A stretch of DNA of 23,128 nucleotides from CAZJUO01 sp964549245. Its GTDB lineage: Bacteria; Patescibacteriota; Patescibacteriia; UBA10025; JAHIVO01. Position 1 is the stretch's first letter. Each line of letters begins with the position of its first letter. The stretch covers positions 1 through 23,128 of the forward strand of contig CAZJUO010000014.1 in NCBI GenBank assembly GCA_964549245.1, written 5' to 3'. Shown piece after piece: positions 21,391-23,128 of this stretch. The position numbers were made by a program, and so were the translations under genes. The notes beneath the pieces are model-generated. The model saw only the letters and a list, made by a program, of their open reading frames with translations. It was not told the origin of the DNA and ran no database searches.

Positions 21391-23001
21391 TTAGATTATT
21401 TTCAGTACCTGCGGTACTTGCTCCAGGAAATGGGGGTGGAGGAGGGTAGCAATAATTGCGATACAAATAACAATGGCGGTTTGGGCGATAATATGGGGGT
21501 GCTGCACACGGATTTCAATCAAAATATTGAGGAGCAGGGCAATTATCAGGAAGATGATGAAAATAGTATAAAATTGGCGGGAATAATCTATCAGTTGGCT
21601 GATAAAGTTTTTTTCATTCTCTATGGTCTGTGAGTGCACAATGGGAGCTTTGGCAGATTCAGTAGCTAATGGTTTTTCTTGGACGGTCGAGGGGCTGGTG
21701 GTGTTGGTATTTGTATTAGTCGGCGTGGTTGAAAGGGGAGTGTTAATCACTTCGACTTCTGTTTCGGTTGACTCCTCGGGGGGTGCTACGACGACAATCG
21801 GCAATTCTATAGAACCGCCGGCGATCCAGGTAAGATCTTCGGCTACCAGGCCAAAAGATTCTTCATACACGCCCGCATCTTCGGGGGCTTGAAGCTGGAA
21901 TTCAAATCGGCCTATTTCTCCCGGAGCAACCGATGCTTGCTGTAGTTTGGCGGGCCGGTAATACTCAATCCAAGACTCATCCTCAAAAGCACTGTGCCGG
22001 TCGGTCGGGTTGCTAACGTTTAGAGCGACAAAATAATCACCCTCATTGGTCCAGGCAGCACTGCCAGTGTTTTTAAATTCTACCCAGTAAGATATCTTTT
22101 CTAAAGTTTTTATACCCAGCTCTTCGGCGCTTTGATCCGAAAGTTCAGCTTTATAAAAGGAGGGTTCAACGGCAGTAATTTGAGCCGGAGCCGGTTCGGG
22201 TGTTGGTTCAGGTTCAGGTGCCGGAGCCGGTTCGGGCTCTGGTTCGGGGGTGGGTGTTGGAGTCGGTTCGGGTTCGGGAGCTGGAGCCGGTTCTGGAGCC
22301 GGTTCGGGTTCGGGAGTAGGCGTTGGTTCGGGAGTAGGCGTTGGTTCGGGCTCTGGAGCTGGTTCCTCGGCTATGGCTGTTGATTCATACGGTTTTCCAA
22401 AAAACTCAACCAGTAAGATGGTATTACTGCCCTGCAGTGTTCCTTCAACAATAGCAATGCCCATTTCAGAGTATTTGGCATTCATTATGTTTTTTTTATG
22501 GGATGGGCTGTTCATAAAAGCAGTATGCACCGATGAAGCGGCAGTAAAATCCATGGCTAAATTTTCACCAGCCGCTGAATAGCTGTAACCAGCGGTTTTT
22601 AAGAAGGCCCATGGCTTGGTGCCATCTGGCGCAGTATGGGCAAAGTAGTCGTTAGCCATCATATGCTCTGCTTTGAGCTGTGCCGCACGGCTAAGTGTGG
22701 GATTGAGCGTTAGAGCGGCTACGCCAGCTTCGGCGCGTGAACTGTTGGTCAGAGCTAATATTTCTGATGCGTTTATTGCGGCAAACTTACCCATCGAGGG
22801 ATAGGCTAAAAACAGAAAGCTGCTGACAAGTAGCTTCACCGCAATCAGAGCCACAACATAAGCGCGCAGGGCGTGCGGGCGCAGGGCGTGCGGTTTATGG
22901 TCATTACCTATATGCGGTATCAAAAAGTGGCGAGTGTGGTGGTGAACACGCTTAGCATGATGCAATAATCGGTGATGAAATTTTTTAGATTGCTTTGCCA
23001 T
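21391..23001 (-). CDS. CAP-domain and NBR1-type Ig-domain surface protein
   Basis: 536 aa, modular. Residues 1-46 are cytoplasmic and very His-rich (12 His). A signal-anchor helix (47-67) follows. The CAP/SCP domain (about 78-205) has His122 in YFAHTAPDG, Glu146 in GENLAM and His168 in NSPSHKKNIM. A Pro-Glu-Ala-Thr repeat (213-272) probably spans the wall. An Ig-like domain (about 283-405) has the four spaced Trp of NBR1-type domains (W306, W317, W344, W392). Then come a Thr/Asn/Ser linker (410-455) and two C-terminal helices (about 476-498 and 505-524). CAP proteins may act as proteases, lipid binders or adhesins; which applies here is unknown. Either of two promoters lies just upstream. Divergent base use in the repeat is due to its low complexity. 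Confidence 0.88.
   Translation of the reverse strand: MAKQSKKFHHRLLHHAKRVHHHTRHFLIPHIGNDHKPHALRPHALRAYVVALIAVKLLVSSFLFLAYPSMGKFAAINASEILALTNSSRAEAGVAALTLNPTLSRAAQLKAEHMMANDYFAHTAPDGTKPWAFLKTAGYSYSAAGENLAMDFTAASSVHTAFMNSPSHKKNIMNAKYSEMGIAIVEGTLQGSNTILLVEFFGKPYESTAIAEEPAPEPEPTPTPEPTPTPEPEPAPEPAPAPEPEPTPTPTPEPEPEPAPAPEPEPTPEPAPAQITAVEPSFYKAELSDQSAEELGIKTLEKISYWVEFKNTGSAAWTNEGDYFVALNVSNPTDRHSAFEDESWIEYYRPAKLQQASVAPGEIGRFEFQLQAPEDAGVYEESFGLVAEDLTWIAGGSIELPIVVVAPPEESTETEVEVINTPLSTTPTNTNTNTTSPSTVQEKPLATESAKAPIVHSQTIENEKNFISQLIDYSRQFYTIFIIFLIIALLLNILIEIRVQHPHIIAQTAIVICIAIIATLLHPHFLEQVPQVLKII
22186..22365 (-). repeat. Pro-Glu/Pro-Thr repeat tract in the CAP gene
   Basis: About 60 codons made of EP, TP and AP pairs, in near-identical DNA blocks of the GGTTCGGG/GGAGCCGG type on the + strand. 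Such tracts form stiff, extended spacers through the cell wall and vary in length by slippage. Confidence 0.9.
22864..22893. repeat. Exact 15-bp tandem duplication in the CAP gene
   Basis: GCGCAGGGCGTGCGG occurs twice in a row (22864-22878, 22879-22893) and codes for the doubled PHALR before the membrane anchor. The exact match suggests a recent in-frame slip. Confidence 0.9.
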
Positions 23002-23012
23002 ACTGTAGTATT

Positions 23013-23070
23013 ATTATAACCTAAAAAATATATAACAATCAAGAATATCACAGTTTGGTATATTTGTCAA
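23013..23070 (-). promoter_or_regulatory. Two stacked promoters of the CAP gene
   Basis: Reverse strand. P1: consensus TTGACA (23070-23065), 17 nt, TATTCT (23047-23042). P2: TTGATT (23042-23037), 18 nt, perfect TATAAT (23018-23013), which would start about 5 nt before the ATG and give a nearly leaderless mRNA. An 8-bp inverted repeat TATTTGTC (23061-23068) / GACAAATA (23098-23105) overlaps the P1 -35. No other feature is seen in 23071-23128. Confidence 0.6.
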
Positions 23071-23128
23071 CCCCTCGGTATCTTTCACCGCAAATGCGAC
23101 AAATACTCTCTGGGAGTCAATAAATTAA

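Noticed and set aside
22186..22365. Possible CRISPR array
   Set aside because: The units are short, in-frame coding repeats (EP/TP) without unique spacers of constant length.
22132..22582. Gly/Ser- and Arg/Phe-rich ORFs on the + strand
   Set aside because: They are antisense readings of the Pro-Glu repeat and CAP domain of the reverse-strand gene; the low complexity keeps all frames open.

Overview
The window looks like part of a chromosome from a Patescibacteria (Candidate Phyla Radiation) bacterium or a similarly reduced lineage. This is inferred from gene content, not proven. The signs are short hypothetical proteins packed end to end, few Shine-Dalgarno sites, a CofE/FolC2-type gamma-glutamyl ligase with no F420 genes beside it, and large surface proteins with CAP and Ig-like domains. 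TGA acts as a stop (rarA, mutM), so the recoded-TGA lineages of that radiation are unlikely.

Layout. (1) 1-4.3 kb holds purine nucleotide genes: the 3' end of guaA, then purA, an unreported 44-codon ORF and purB. They cover IMP to GMP and IMP to AMP. A strong hairpin terminator lies after the small ORF and a bidirectional one lies after purB. A reverse-strand 79-aa hypothetical gene and tRNA-Pro(CGG) follow. (2) 4.6-7.0 kb is a tight run of a gamma-glutamyl ligase, a GNAT acetyltransferase and two CYTH-fold proteins, the first broken by a -1 frameshift. (3) 7.0-8.3 kb is visibly AT-rich and carries a truncated REP-type transposase with an internal perfect hairpin and a DUF3137-like membrane protein. 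(4) 8.2-11.8 kb has rarA, an EamA-type transporter, an MBL-fold hydrolase, a 46-aa membrane miniprotein and a Nudix hydrolase. (5) 11.8-14.4 kb is a compact cluster: a small hypothetical, a membrane-anchored metzincin, a free-standing PolX-type HhH domain, a four-helix membrane protein made of two repeats, a one-helix protein and a DUF456 protein. (6) 14.5-17.4 kb is a NatA/NatB-like ABC exporter with a HAD hydrolase between its two subunits. (7) 17.4-20.1 kb has a CBS-pair protein, mutM, a reverse-strand DUF212 protein and uppP. (8) 20.1-23.1 kb has two reverse-strand cell-surface proteins, one Ig-like with three C-terminal helices and one with CAP plus NBR1-type Ig domains.

The genes combine nucleotide interconversion, DNA repair (rarA, mutM, HhH), envelope lipid-carrier recycling (uppP, perhaps DUF212), export, and surface display or proteolysis. 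No single new system is proven. The points most worth a second look are: the split in translation-initiation signals at about 4.3 kb; the tandem CYTH genes; the metzincin cluster; the DUF212 gene, which has no spacer at either end; and the modular CAP surface protein with a His-rich cytoplasmic tail.
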